Assembly: GCF_024160145.1 (NCBI RefSeq)
Contig: NZ_JAMYWQ010000001.1
Location: 124,001-188,000 of the forward strand
DNA from: Serratia nevei
GTDB lineage: Bacteria > Pseudomonadota > Gammaproteobacteria > Enterobacterales > Enterobacteriaceae
Direction: 5' to 3'
DNA: 64,000 nt
Positions 1-7,680 of the stretch are shown one piece after another. The notes below the pieces were generated by a model. The model did no database searches, was not told the origin of the DNA, and was given only the letters and a program-made list of their open reading frames with translations. Every line of letters begins with the position of its first letter. Position 1 is the stretch's first letter. A program made the position numbers and the translations under genes.

Positions 1-1
1 G

Positions 2-391
2 CTGCTGATCGGCACCGGCGGCAACAGCGGTACCCAGATCACCTCCACGCTGGTGCGTGCCATGGCGCTGGGCGAAGTCAGCTTGCGTAATCTGGGCGCG
101 GTGATCCGCAAAGAGGTCACGACCTCGCTGCTGATCGCCGTCACCATCGGCCTGGCGGCCTGGGTGCGTGCCTGGATCATGGGCGTCGGCATGGAGGTGA
201 CGCTGGTGGTCAGCCTGTCGCTGGTGGCGATCACCGTGTGGAGCGCGATTGTCTCGTCGATCATTCCGATGCTGCTGAAACGGCTCGGTATCGATCCGGC
301 GGTGGTGTCGGCGCCGTTTATCGCCACCTTTATCGACGGCACCGGCCTGATTATTTATTTCAAAATTGCCCAGTACGTCTTGGGAATTTAA
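2..391 (+). CDS. mgtE: MgtE-family magnesium channel, C-terminal part (5' end outside window)
   Basis: The gene is cut by the window start; about 129 C-terminal residues are visible. They form the membrane domain of an MgtE-type Mg2+ channel. The stretch GGNSGTQ followed by ALGEV and, near the end, DPAVVSAPF and DGTGLIIYF are typical of the last MgtE helices, where the conserved Asp lines the Mg2+ pore. The cytosolic N and CBS domains would lie upstream. An MgtS-like gene follows 128 bp downstream on the same strand, so the two may be co-transcribed. Family assignment is firm; subfamily is not resolvable from this piece. Confidence 0.85.
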   Translation: MLIGTGGNSGTQITSTLVRAMALGEVSLRNLGAVIRKEVTTSLLIAVTIGLAAWVRAWIMGVGMEVTLVVSLSLVAITVWSAIVSSIIPMLLKRLGIDPAVVSAPFIATFIDGTGLIIYFKIAQYVLGI

Positions 392-447
392 ACGGATCCC
401 GCTCTAAAAAGGGCGGGAATGTAAAAAAGAGGAGGACGTTAAAAACC

Positions 448-504
448 ATGGATACCGACCAACCCCGATATTTAACGCAAGGGGCTTTTATCGATAACAT
501 TTAA
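448..504 (+). CDS. possible 18-residue ORF between mgtE and the mgtS-like gene
   Basis: An ATG-initiated frame of 18 codons (beginning MDTDQPRYL) follows a purine-rich GAGGAGGA at 429-436, about 11 nt upstream, and ends 15 bp before the start of the mgtS-like gene. I recognise no family. It could be a leader peptide for the next gene or chance. The ribosome-binding motif is strong but the spacing is somewhat long, and there is no conservation evidence here. Confidence 0.25.
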   Translation: MDTDQPRYLTQGAFIDNI

Positions 505-519
505 CCTGAGGACAAAATA

Positions 520-612
520 ATGGGAAACATGACTATTTTTATGGGGTTTCTGGCAATGATCAGCTCACTGGGCCTGTTGGCGGCCTATATGAGCACCAAA
601 TGGGATGATTGA
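520..612 (+). CDS. mgtS: MgtS-like small membrane protein
   Basis: This 30-residue ORF has a ribosome-binding site GAGGA at 508-512. It begins MGNMTIFMGFL and ends AAYMSTKWDD. From memory, E. coli MgtS (YneM, 31 residues) has the same GNM start, an FM pair, a central hydrophobic helix and a near-identical AAY-x-S-x-KWDD tail. E. coli MgtS is an inner-membrane protein that stabilises the Mg2+ importer MgtA under Mg2+ starvation and also acts on PitA. Here the gene lies directly downstream of an MgtE-type channel and is followed by a strong terminator, suggesting an mgtE-mgtS unit. A functional link with MgtE is inference. Confidence 0.8.
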   Translation: MGNMTIFMGFLAMISSLGLLAAYMSTKWDD

Positions 613-638
613 TGAACGCAAAAGATCCGCCTAGATGC

Positions 639-678
639 ATCCTCCCCGTAACCGCTGTTTATTATGGGGAGGATTTTT
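639..678 (+). terminator. Rho-independent terminator after the mgtS-like gene
   Basis: A 9-bp perfect stem, ATCCTCCCC at 639-647 with GGGGAGGAT at 666-674, runs directly into TTTTT (674-678). It lies 26 bp after the mgtS-like stop codon and would end the mgtE/mgtS transcript. Confidence 0.85.
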
Positions 679-721
679 AGCGGCGCGCCGAACGCGCGGC
701 CTGATACGGGAGTTGATAATA

Positions 722-901
722 ATGACGATTCTTATTCTGGGATTGCTCTACGCCATTTTAATGATCTCGGTGGGCGTTAATGAGATTTATTTTTATTCCA
801 CCGGAGAGTCCAATTTTCTTACCAGCCTCATGCTGACATTTTCCGGCAGTATGCTGCTGATCGCCTTTGTCTGGCAATTATCCGCTAAAGTAAAAAAATA
901 A
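722..901 (+). CDS. small two-helix membrane protein of unknown function
   Basis: This 59-residue protein starts MTILILGLLYAILMIS and ends with a basic AKVKK tail. Two hydrophobic stretches (about residues 2-19 and 35-53) are separated by a short polar loop containing YFYSTGESN, which suggests a hairpin inner-membrane protein. The frame stays open further upstream, but ATG 722 is preferred because the upstream codons run through the terminator of the previous unit. The CDF transporter gene starts about 27 bp downstream, so co-expression with metal transport genes is plausible. I do not recognise the family. Confidence 0.5.
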   Translation: MTILILGLLYAILMISVGVNEIYFYSTGESNFLTSLMLTFSGSMLLIAFVWQLSAKVKK

Positions 902-927
902 ATCACCGTCCGAATGTGAGCAGCACA

Positions 928-2304
928 ATGCAAAATGAAAAGCAGGCCGTGGCCAGAAACTCGATGATTGCCAGCGGGTTACTGGCTACGGGCAAGTTCG
1001 TCGCCGGCATTTTTACCGGCAGTATTGGCCTGATATCCGAAGGGATCCACTCTTTTACCGACTTTATCGCCACCAGCATCACCTGGCTGGCGGTGCGCAT
1101 CAGCGATAAGCCCGCCGATGACGATCACCACTTCGGCCACGGCAAGGTGGAAAACCTGGCGGCGCTGTTCGAGGTGCTGCTGTTGTTGGGGGCCGCCGGC
1201 TGGATCGTTTATGAGGCGGGCAGCAGCCTGCTCGGGCAGCCGCATGAGATCGTCGCCGCGCCGGTGGTGATCGCGGTGCTGCTGATTTCCATCTGCGTCG
1301 ATTTCTTCCGCGTGCGGGCGCTTAACCGCGTCGCCAAAGCGACCGACAGCGCGGCGCTGGAAGCGGATGCGCTGCATTTCTTCTCCGATATGCTTTCGTC
1401 CGGCGTGGTGCTGCTGGGCATGGTGTTTGTGCTGCTGGGCTTTGGCCGCGCGGACGCCATCGCCGCGCTGATCGTCGCCGGCTTTATCTTTGTCGCCGCG
1501 ATCAAACTGGGTAAACGCTCCTTCGACTCGCTGATGGATGCCGCACCCGCCGGGGCCACCGAGGCGATCCGCGCCACGCTGGAGCGTTTTCCGGCGGTGC
1601 TGGCCTGCGACAGCGTGCGCATTCGCAACGCCGGTGCGGTGCTGTTCGTCGAAATCACGGTGGCGGTGTGCCGCACCTTGCCGCTGGAACGCATCGACGC
1701 GCTGAAGCGAGAGATCGTCGAGCGGCTGCGGGAGCCGTACGCCAGGGCGGAATTCACCGTCATTGCGGTGCCGCAGACCCGCAGCGATGAAGACATGGCG
1801 ACGCGCATTCGGGCGATCGCCGCCAACCACGGCGCGCTGGTGCAAAATGTCACCTTGCAGCAGTTGCCGACGCGCATGGCGATCGGCATGGATTTGGCGG
1901 TGCCGGCCCACGCCAGCGTGGCGCAGGCGCATGACATCGCCACGGAGATAGAGGGGATCCTGCGTCAGGCGATCGGTGAAGACACCGAGATAGAGACCCA
2001 CCTGGAGCCGCAGACGCCGCATTGGCTGACCAGCGAGGATGTCGATGCGACGGAACTGGCCGATATTCGGCGCATCCTGCAGTCGGCGCTGGAGCAGGGA
2101 GAGAGCGTGCAAGACGTACACAACGTCCGCGCGCGCAAGACCGACGGCGGTATCATCGTCAACTTCCACTGCCGGGTGTCGCCGGCGGTGACCATCGCCG
2201 CCGCGCACGACGCGGTCGATCTTGTCGAGCGGCGGCTGCGCTTGCTTTATCCGGCCATCACGCGCGCGATAGGGCACGTCGAGCCGATCAAACCCGGCAT
2301 GTGA
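928..2304 (+). CDS. cation diffusion facilitator (CDF) family metal transporter, long form
   Basis: This is a divalent-metal/proton antiporter of the inner membrane. Six helices span roughly residues 10-200. The two metal-site signatures HxxxD are seen in helix 2 (HSFTD) and helix 5 (HFFSD), and the family motif HFGHGK occurs in between. At about 458 residues it is much longer than FieF-type CDF proteins (about 300). The extra length is cytosolic C-terminal sequence that looks like repeated dimerisation-domain material. GTG 916 in frame is an alternative start; neither start has a strong ribosome-binding site. The metal (Fe, Zn, Mn, Co) cannot be told from sequence. Its 3' end overlaps the opposite-strand remnant at 2247-2501. 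Confidence 0.85.
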   Translation: MQNEKQAVARNSMIASGLLATGKFVAGIFTGSIGLISEGIHSFTDFIATSITWLAVRISDKPADDDHHFGHGKVENLAALFEVLLLLGAAGWIVYEAGSSLLGQPHEIVAAPVVIAVLLISICVDFFRVRALNRVAKATDSAALEADALHFFSDMLSSGVVLLGMVFVLLGFGRADAIAALIVAGFIFVAAIKLGKRSFDSLMDAAPAGATEAIRATLERFPAVLACDSVRIRNAGAVLFVEITVAVCRTLPLERIDALKREIVERLREPYARAEFTVIAVPQTRSDEDMATRIRAIAANHGALVQNVTLQQLPTRMAIGMDLAVPAHASVAQAHDIATEIEGILRQAIGEDTEIETHLEPQTPHWLTSEDVDATELADIRRILQSALEQGESVQDVHNVRARKTDGGIIVNFHCRVSPAVTIAAAHDAVDLVERRLRLLYPAITRAIGHVEPIKPGM

Positions 2305-2501
2305 ATCAGCTCGGCCAACTGCGGATAGAGCGCCGCGTTGGCCAACAGCAGCGGGTTGCCGCGCCGCAGCCCCTGTTTGAAGTCGACCGCCAGGCTTTGC
2401 CGCCGTTGATAAAAGCTGAAGGCGAGATCGGCGGCAGCGCGGGCGATCTCACGCGCAAAGCGGTAACGCGCCTCGATGTCCCGTGGGGAAAGTGAAGTCA
2501 T
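2247..2501 (-). pseudogene. internally deleted inositol-monophosphatase-family gene remnant
   Basis: The 84-codon frame reads like the first about 43 residues of an inositol monophosphatase family protein (ARYRFAREIARAAADLA, then a Tyr-Gln-Arg-Arg segment and VDFK). It is joined in frame to the family's last about 40 residues (GLRRGNPLLLANAALYPQL). The whole catalytic centre is missing: the GEE, DPIDGT and WDxxAG motifs are absent, and a normal member is about 260 residues. The join falls near residue 43, around position 2373. The product could not be an active phosphatase. Family assignment is by eye from the two terminal pieces. Confidence 0.6.
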
Positions 2502-2567
2502 GGCAGGCTCGATAGCAAAGAACGAATCGGGTTACCCTGCCATAAAAGGATGAAGGTAATGTGTCGC

Positions 2568-3008
2568 TCAGCGCGGCGGGTAAGAAAAACGTAGCAATAT
2601 CATGGCATCAGGGGCCGAAAGCGGTTCGGTCGTGGCCCCGGCCGGTATTACCGAGCGCCAAAACGCCAACCCGCGCGGATTATCCGGGCTGACCGACAGC
2701 GACCAGCCGCCGGGGTGCTGCGCGAACAGGGCGCGGGCGGCCCGTTGCCCCATCCCGGTACGCCGCCATTCAGGCTTGATGTAGAACTCCGCCATTTCGA
2801 CGGTGGCGCTGTCCAGGCGCCTGACCAACGCGAAACCGGCCGTTTGCCGATCGCTCAAAATCAAATAAGGGTAGCGGCCGGCCTCGCGCCAGTAGAGCGG
2901 CAGATAGGGGTATGCCTCATCGGCGCCCAGCTCGCGCAGGCAAGCGGACAGCATGGCCGCCAGCAGCGGCCGCTGTGCGCACGAGGCTGATACCAGGGAA
3001 AATGGCAT
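2568..3008 (-). CDS. GNAT-family N-acetyltransferase
   Basis: This 146-residue cytosolic protein has the GNAT fold. A beta-strand core (AGFALVRRL, then MAEFYIKPEWRRTGMGQRAA) carries the acetyl-CoA-binding R/Q-x-x-G-x-G/A loop at RRTGMGQ. The C-terminal part has the usual NPRGLAFW helix. The frame extends further upstream, but that region covers the neighbouring terminator and the ABC-F 3' end. ATG 3008, preceded by GGAGA, gives a normal GNAT length. The substrate is unknown. A strong terminator lies between it and the upstream ABC-F gene. Confidence 0.8.
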   Translation of the reverse strand: MPFSLVSASCAQRPLLAAMLSACLRELGADEAYPYLPLYWREAGRYPYLILSDRQTAGFALVRRLDSATVEMAEFYIKPEWRRTGMGQRAARALFAQHPGGWSLSVSPDNPRGLAFWRSVIPAGATTEPLSAPDAMILLRFSYPPR

Positions 3009-3021
3009 GCTGTTCTCCGTC

Positions 3022-3050
3022 AAAAAACAGGCCGCCGCCCGGCGGCCTGT
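3022..3050 (-). terminator. Rho-independent terminator of the ABC-F gene
   Basis: On the minus strand a 10-bp perfect stem (ACAGGCCGCC/GGCGGCCTGT, loop 4 nt) is followed by TTTTTT. It sits between the ABC-F stop codon and the GNAT start. Confidence 0.9.
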
Positions 3051-3055
3051 CTGGG

Positions 3056-4786
3056 TTAGCCCAGATTCAATCGGGCGGTGATGTCGGCAATCTCGCGGCG
3101 CCAGCGCGCCTGCAGCGCCGGTTTCTGGTGCTTCGGCTTGCGCGCCAGATCGTCCGCCAGTTTGCTTTCGAGGGTAAACAGGGCGGTCAACAGCGCGTCT
3201 TCGCCTTCCAGCCGCTCGGCCGGCGTCGGGTTTTCTGCGTTGGCTGGGTTCGCCGTCGGCAGCGCCGGCGCTTCGCCCGCCAGGCGCTGATACACCGGCG
3301 CCAGATCGTGCCACTCCTCCAGTTTTTGCTGGTCGATCAGCCAAAAGCGGTTGCAGCTCTGTTCGATCAGCATCCGGTCATGGGTGACCAACATGACGGC
3401 GCCGGCGAACTGGCGCAGCGTTTCCGCCAGCTCTTCTTTGCCCGCCATGTCCAGGTGGTTGGTGGGCTCGTCCAGCAGCAGCAGCGAATGGTTGGCCAGC
3501 GTCAGGCCGACGAACAGCAGCCGCGAACGCTCGCCGCCGCTCAGCGAACGGATCTGCTGATGGTGGCGCAGGTAAGGGAAACCGGCGCCGATCAGCGCCA
3601 TTTTCCGCTGTTCCTCGGTCAGCGGCGCAAACTGCGCCAGCGCTTCGCTCAACGTGTCTTCATCGCGCAGCTGTTGCAGGCTCTGATCGTAATAGCCGAT
3701 GCGCACGCGCGGGTGGAAGATCGCCGGGCGTTCGGTGGGCTGCTGATATGCCTGCCACAGCAAACGCAGCAGCGACGATTTGCCACAGCCGTTGCGCCCG
3801 ACGATGGCGATGCGATCGCCGCTTTTGACGCGCAGATGCTCCAGGCTGAACAGCACCGGCGCATCCGGCGCCGGGCGCACGGCCCATTGCGGCAGCGCCA
3901 GCAGGCGATCGGCGTCCAGCGCCTCTCCCTGTAATCGCAGCCGCCACGGGCTGCCGGCGGTCAGGGTGGTCTGTTCTTCCTTCAACCGATCGACACGCTT
4001 TTCCATTTGCTTGGCTTTGCGCGCCAGATCTTCGTTGTCGTAGACCTTGCCCCAGGTCGCCAGGCGTTTAGCGCTTTTTTCCACCCGATCGATCTCTTTT
4101 TGCTCGGCCTGGCGACGGTGCTCATCCGCAGCGTCCTGTTCCGCCAGCGCGGCGCGCGCAGCGGAGCAGGGCAAACGGAAGCACTGCAGCGTTTTGTCGC
4201 GCAGGATCCAGGTGCAGTTGGTCACCTGGTCGAGCAAATAGCGATCGTGCGATACCAGCACGAAGCTGCCGCTCCAGCTGCGCAAGAACTGCTCCAGCCA
4301 CAGCAGCGTGGGCAGATCCAGGTGGTTGCTGGGTTCGTCGAGCAGCAGCAGATCGGGCTGGCGGATCAGCGCGCGCGCCAGCAGCAGGCGGGTGTGCTGG
4401 CCGCCGCTGAGGGTGCCGGCGGTCAACGCCCAGCTCGCCGGTTCAAACCCCAGCTCGGCAAGCAGCGCTTCACAGCGCCAGCGTTCGCTGAGGTGTTGGC
4501 CCGCGGGTAACTGCGCCAGTACCGCATCCAGCAGGGTGCTGGCGTGCAGCTCAGACGGCAGGTGTTGTTCGATGCGCGCCATCAGGCATTGGTGTGACAA
4601 TGTCACCATTCCGCTGTGGATGGGCAGGGCGCCGCTGAGCAGTTGCAGCAGGGTGCTTTTGCCGCAGCCGTTGTCGCCGATCAAACCGATGCGATCGCCT
4701 GTTTTCAGGCTGAAGGAAATCTCGCTCAGCAGGACGCCGAACGCGTTGTCGTAACCGACAGATTGTGCAGACAGTAGTGTGCTCAT
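3056..4786 (-). CDS. ABC-F family ATPase (ribosome-associated type)
   Basis: This is a soluble twin-ATPase protein of 576 residues with no membrane domain. The first cassette has Walker A GDNGCGKST, signature LSGGQ and Walker B LLLLDEPSNHLD. The second has GRNGCGKSS, LSGGERSRL and LLLLDEPTNHLD. A charged linker of about 80 residues (EQDAADEHRRQAEQKEIDR onward) lies between them, as in ABC-F proteins that bind the ribosomal E site and either assist translation or protect from antibiotics. The C-terminal tail is a short basic helix. The start codon is preceded only by a weak GAG, and a leader ORF with competing hairpins lies upstream, so translational control is likely. It could be a housekeeping or a resistance-type ABC-F; I cannot decide which. 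Confidence 0.9.
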   Translation of the reverse strand: MSTLLSAQSVGYDNAFGVLLSEISFSLKTGDRIGLIGDNGCGKSTLLQLLSGALPIHSGMVTLSHQCLMARIEQHLPSELHASTLLDAVLAQLPAGQHLSERWRCEALLAELGFEPASWALTAGTLSGGQHTRLLLARALIRQPDLLLLDEPSNHLDLPTLLWLEQFLRSWSGSFVLVSHDRYLLDQVTNCTWILRDKTLQCFRLPCSAARAALAEQDAADEHRRQAEQKEIDRVEKSAKRLATWGKVYDNEDLARKAKQMEKRVDRLKEEQTTLTAGSPWRLRLQGEALDADRLLALPQWAVRPAPDAPVLFSLEHLRVKSGDRIAIVGRNGCGKSSLLRLLWQAYQQPTERPAIFHPRVRIGYYDQSLQQLRDEDTLSEALAQFAPLTEEQRKMALIGAGFPYLRHHQQIRSLSGGERSRLLFVGLTLANHSLLLLDEPTNHLDMAGKEELAETLRQFAGAVMLVTHDRMLIEQSCNRFWLIDQQKLEEWHDLAPVYQRLAGEAPALPTANPANAENPTPAERLEGEDALLTALFTLESKLADDLARKPKHQKPALQARWRREIADITARLNLG

Positions 4787-4787
4787 T

Positions 4788-4931
4788 GCTTACTCAAGAG
4801 TTACAGGCATGACAATGCCTATCGTCAAACATCGCTGACGACAACCCGGTAAGCCGGAGGGAAGATCCTGGATTTTAGTAAGCTTCGCTCAAGCTGGGTT
4901 ATCGCAGCACGATACCGGTAATGCTTGAGCG
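4788..4931 (-). promoter_or_regulatory. candidate translational attenuator in the ABC-F leader
   Basis: Segments of the ABC-F 5' leader can pair in alternative ways. Plus-strand CGCTCAAGC (4886-4894) and GCTTGAGCG (4923-4931) form a 9-bp stem that overlaps the end of the leader ORF. The CTTGAG part of 4924-4929 can instead pair with CTCAAG at 4793-4798, directly upstream of the ABC-F start. AGTAAGC (4877-4883) is complementary to GCTTACT (4788-4794), also next to the start codon. Small hairpins lie at 4805-4820 and 4822-4841. These mutually exclusive pairings resemble leader-peptide attenuation. The pairings are seen directly; the mechanism is inferred. Confidence 0.6.
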
Positions 4932-4982
4932 GCGACGATTACCAAAGAAGTGTGAGTGAAAAAACAATTCACACGTCAGCAT
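4899..4982 (-). CDS. leader peptide ORF upstream of the ABC-F gene (27 residues)
   Basis: ATG 4982 is preceded by AGGAG (4994-4990) at an ideal 7-nt spacing. This site is much better than that of the ABC-F gene itself. The 27-residue product is rich in Phe/His in its middle (ELFFHSHFFG), then has Arg-Arg-Arg and ends IVLR. It ends 112 bp before the ABC-F start and its last third lies inside the leader hairpins. A plausible -10 box TATACT lies at 5030-5025 without a good -35. I recognise no known leader peptide. A ribosome-arrest or sensing role is inference. Confidence 0.6.
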   Translation of the reverse strand: MLTCELFFHSHFFGNRRRSSITGIVLR

Positions 4983-5236
4983 AGTCAGTCTCCTTTTATT
5001 GGTTGCGGGTTAATCGGTGGCAGGAGTATAGAGCGCTTTACGCCGAGCCGCCAGTGTCAAAGCGCCTGAATAATCAGCAGGCTAAGTACGGCGGCAGCGC
5101 GTGGCACACAATGGGAATAATTACTGTATTTCGGCCGACATTAAGCAGCTATTATAATTAGCGTTTATGGTTAAGCGACGGTTCATCCGCCGCCTGTTCG
5201 TCTGTCTATCAGATAATGATGCTGAGCACTGAATTT

Positions 5237-7666
5237 ATGTTAAAGCCTCGTCCGTTCCTGCTGTTGTTGTTATTGCTGTTGGGTTTGCAGCTGACGCCGC
5301 TCGGCGCCGTCGCCGCCACCCAGGATGATCCCGCCGCCGAAAGCGCACCCGATCCCGCCACGCAGCTGAAAGCCGCGCAAAAGCAGTTGGACAGCATGAA
5401 ACAGCTGGTGTCCAAAGCCACCACCGACACCCAGCTCAGCAAGCTGCGGCTGGCGACCGACGATCTGGTCGCGGGCATGGACAAACTGTCTGCCGATCTG
5501 CAGCCGCTGCAGGAGAAACTGCAGGCGCAGCTGGACGTTCTGGGGCCGGCGCCGGCGGCCGGCGCGCTGCCGGAAACCCCGGCGGTGGCCCAGCAGCGCA
5601 ACGCGCTGAACAACAGCAAGAAACAGCTGGACGATGCGGTAAAACGCGCGCAGGCCATCAAAAGCAGCGCCTTCGATCTGGGGCAGCAGATCGGCGATCT
5701 GCGCCGGGTGGCGTTTAAAACCCAGCTGGCGCTGAATACCGGCAGTATTTTGGGCATCAAATTCTGGGCGCCGGTGGTGCAGCCGTCCGCGGATGACGTG
5801 CAGCGGCTGGATCAGTTCAACGCCGAGATGAAAGCGGCCTGGGACGCCAGCTGGCAGGACGAGTGGCGTTACGGCACGCTGGCATTGCTGGCGCTGGCGG
5901 TGATCGTCTGGTCCTGGGGGCGCTATTTTTCCGAGCGCTTCCTCGCCTGGGTCAGCATCCGTTTCCTGCCGGACGGGCGACTGCGCCGCAGCTTCATGGC
6001 GATCGTCACCGTGGCGGTGACGGTGATCACCACCTCGATCGCGCTGAACCTGCTGTATTACGTCTTTGTGCGCGTGCAGCCGCTGCCGGTGACGCTGGAG
6101 GATTTCGCCGAAGGCTTCAATCGCCTGGGGATTTTCTGCGCGCTGATCGCCGGGCTGGGGCGTGCGGCGCTGTCGTTGAATCGCCCGTCGTGGCGTCTGG
6201 CTTCCATGGATAACGACGTGGCCGCCGGGCTGCGTTACTTCTCGCCGCTGCTGGCCGGCCTGGCGCTGGCGTTCGGCACCGTCGAGCTTATCAACAACGT
6301 CGTCAGCGCCTCATTGGCCACCACCATCTTCGGCAACGGCCTGGTGGCGGGCCTGATCGGCATGGTGCTGCTGGCGGCGCCGCTGCGCGGCCAACGCATT
6401 CGTCGCCGTCTGGAACAGCAGGGCGCGCACCTGGAAAAACGCACGCTGATCGGCGGCCTGGTGCACATCGTTACCCTGGTCTGTTCGATGGTGATCCTGC
6501 TTTCCCTGCTCATCGGCTACATCGCCTTCGCCCGCTTCCTGACCTACCAGTTGATCTGGGTGGTGCTGGTGCTGATGGCGTTCTACTTTATGGTGCTGTT
6601 CGCCACCGATTTGTGCGCCGCGCTGTTTTCGCCGCAGACCGTCAGCGGCAAGATGCTGAAGAAAACTCTCAGCTTCAAGGATCGTCATCTGGAGCAGATG
6701 GCGATCATCACCACCGCGCTGGCCAAATGTTCACTGTTGCTGTTGATGATCGTCGCGCTGTTCAACGGCTCGTTCGGCAGCACCACGCCAGGCTCGCTAA
6801 TGGAGAAAATCGTCTCCATTCTGACCGGTGAAGGGTTGCAGCGTTTCAACATCGTGCCCGGCAACTTGCTCAATGCCGTGATCTGCCTGGCGATCGGTAT
6901 CTACATTCTGCGCGCGGTGCGGCGCTGGCTGGGATCCGAACTGCTGCCGAAAACCATTTCGGACGTCGGCATCCGCGCCTCGCTGGTGACGCTGTTCAGC
7001 AATATCGGCTATGTGCTGGTGATTCTGATCACCCTGGCGGCGCTGGGTATCCAATGGAGCAACCTGGCGTGGATCGTCAGCGCCCTGTCGGTCGGTATCG
7101 GTTTCGGTTTGCAGGAGATCGTGAAGAACTTTATTTCCGGCCTGATTCTGCTGACCGAGCGCCCGGTGAAGGTAGGGGATATGATCGGCATCGGCGGCGT
7201 GGAAGGCGACGTGCGGCGCATCAACGTACGCGCCACCGAAATCCAGCTCAGCGACCGTTCCACCATGATCGTGCCGAACTCGCAGCTGATCTCGCAGAAC
7301 GTGCGCAACGCCACCATGGGCAACGCGCAAGGGGTGGTGACCATCGCGCTGACCTTCCCGACCTCCATCGATCCGGAGCAGGTGCGCAATATCTTGCTCA
7401 GCGCTTACAACGAGTACGAAACCATTCTGGAAACGCCGGCGCCTTATGTACGCTTCAGCCAGCTGGGGCCGGACGGCATTATCCTGAGCGTGACCGGCTA
7501 CGTGCCGAGCCCGCGCATGGTCGGCGCCACCAAGAGCGAACTGCTGTTCAACATCCTCAAGCTGCTGCGCGCGCAGGAAGTGAGCTTGTCCAGCCCGCAG
7601 GAAGTGGTGTTCATGAAACAGCAGGCGACGCGATATCAGGCCAACGAAGAGGAGCAGTCTTCTTAG
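5237..7666 (+). CDS. large MscS-family mechanosensitive channel (DUF3772 type)
   Basis: The protein is about 809 residues. A leucine-rich signal sequence (about residues 1-27, cut near AVAA) is followed by a periplasmic coiled-coil-like domain rich in Lys/Gln/Asp (about 30-190), then about eleven membrane helices. The MscS pore and beta domain lie near residues 600-700, with GFGLQEIVKNFISG as the pore-lining helix and ERPVKVGDMI as the beta-domain entry. The N-terminal domain matches the DUF3772 periplasmic extension seen in long MscS proteins. It would release solutes on hypo-osmotic shock. ATG 5216 in frame is an alternative start without a clear ribosome-binding site; 5237 was chosen because it begins the signal sequence. 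Confidence 0.85.
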   Translation: MLKPRPFLLLLLLLLGLQLTPLGAVAATQDDPAAESAPDPATQLKAAQKQLDSMKQLVSKATTDTQLSKLRLATDDLVAGMDKLSADLQPLQEKLQAQLDVLGPAPAAGALPETPAVAQQRNALNNSKKQLDDAVKRAQAIKSSAFDLGQQIGDLRRVAFKTQLALNTGSILGIKFWAPVVQPSADDVQRLDQFNAEMKAAWDASWQDEWRYGTLALLALAVIVWSWGRYFSERFLAWVSIRFLPDGRLRRSFMAIVTVAVTVITTSIALNLLYYVFVRVQPLPVTLEDFAEGFNRLGIFCALIAGLGRAALSLNRPSWRLASMDNDVAAGLRYFSPLLAGLALAFGTVELINNVVSASLATTIFGNGLVAGLIGMVLLAAPLRGQRIRRRLEQQGAHLEKRTLIGGLVHIVTLVCSMVILLSLLIGYIAFARFLTYQLIWVVLVLMAFYFMVLFATDLCAALFSPQTVSGKMLKKTLSFKDRHLEQMAIITTALAKCSLLLLMIVALFNGSFGSTTPGSLMEKIVSILTGEGLQRFNIVPGNLLNAVICLAIGIYILRAVRRWLGSELLPKTISDVGIRASLVTLFSNIGYVLVILITLAALGIQWSNLAWIVSALSVGIGFGLQEIVKNFISGLILLTERPVKVGDMIGIGGVEGDVRRINVRATEIQLSDRSTMIVPNSQLISQNVRNATMGNAQGVVTIALTFPTSIDPEQVRNILLSAYNEYETILETPAPYVRFSQLGPDGIILSVTGYVPSPRMVGATKSELLFNILKLLRAQEVSLSSPQEVVFMKQQATRYQANEEEQSS

Positions 7667-7680
7667 TTCAGGCCTGAGGC

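Noticed and set aside
979-2277. Very long antisense open frame across the CDF gene (432 codons, Arg/His/Gln-rich)
   Set aside because: It is the mirror effect of high GC at third codon positions in the real plus-strand gene. It has no recognisable domains and a biased composition. The same holds for the antisense frames at 45368-47098, 20993-23032, 53515-54987 and others.
3009-3344. N-terminal extension of the GNAT protein
   Set aside because: The extended part is low-complexity Arg/Ala/Gly sequence overlapping the ABC-F gene end and its terminator; a normal GNAT domain starts at 3008.
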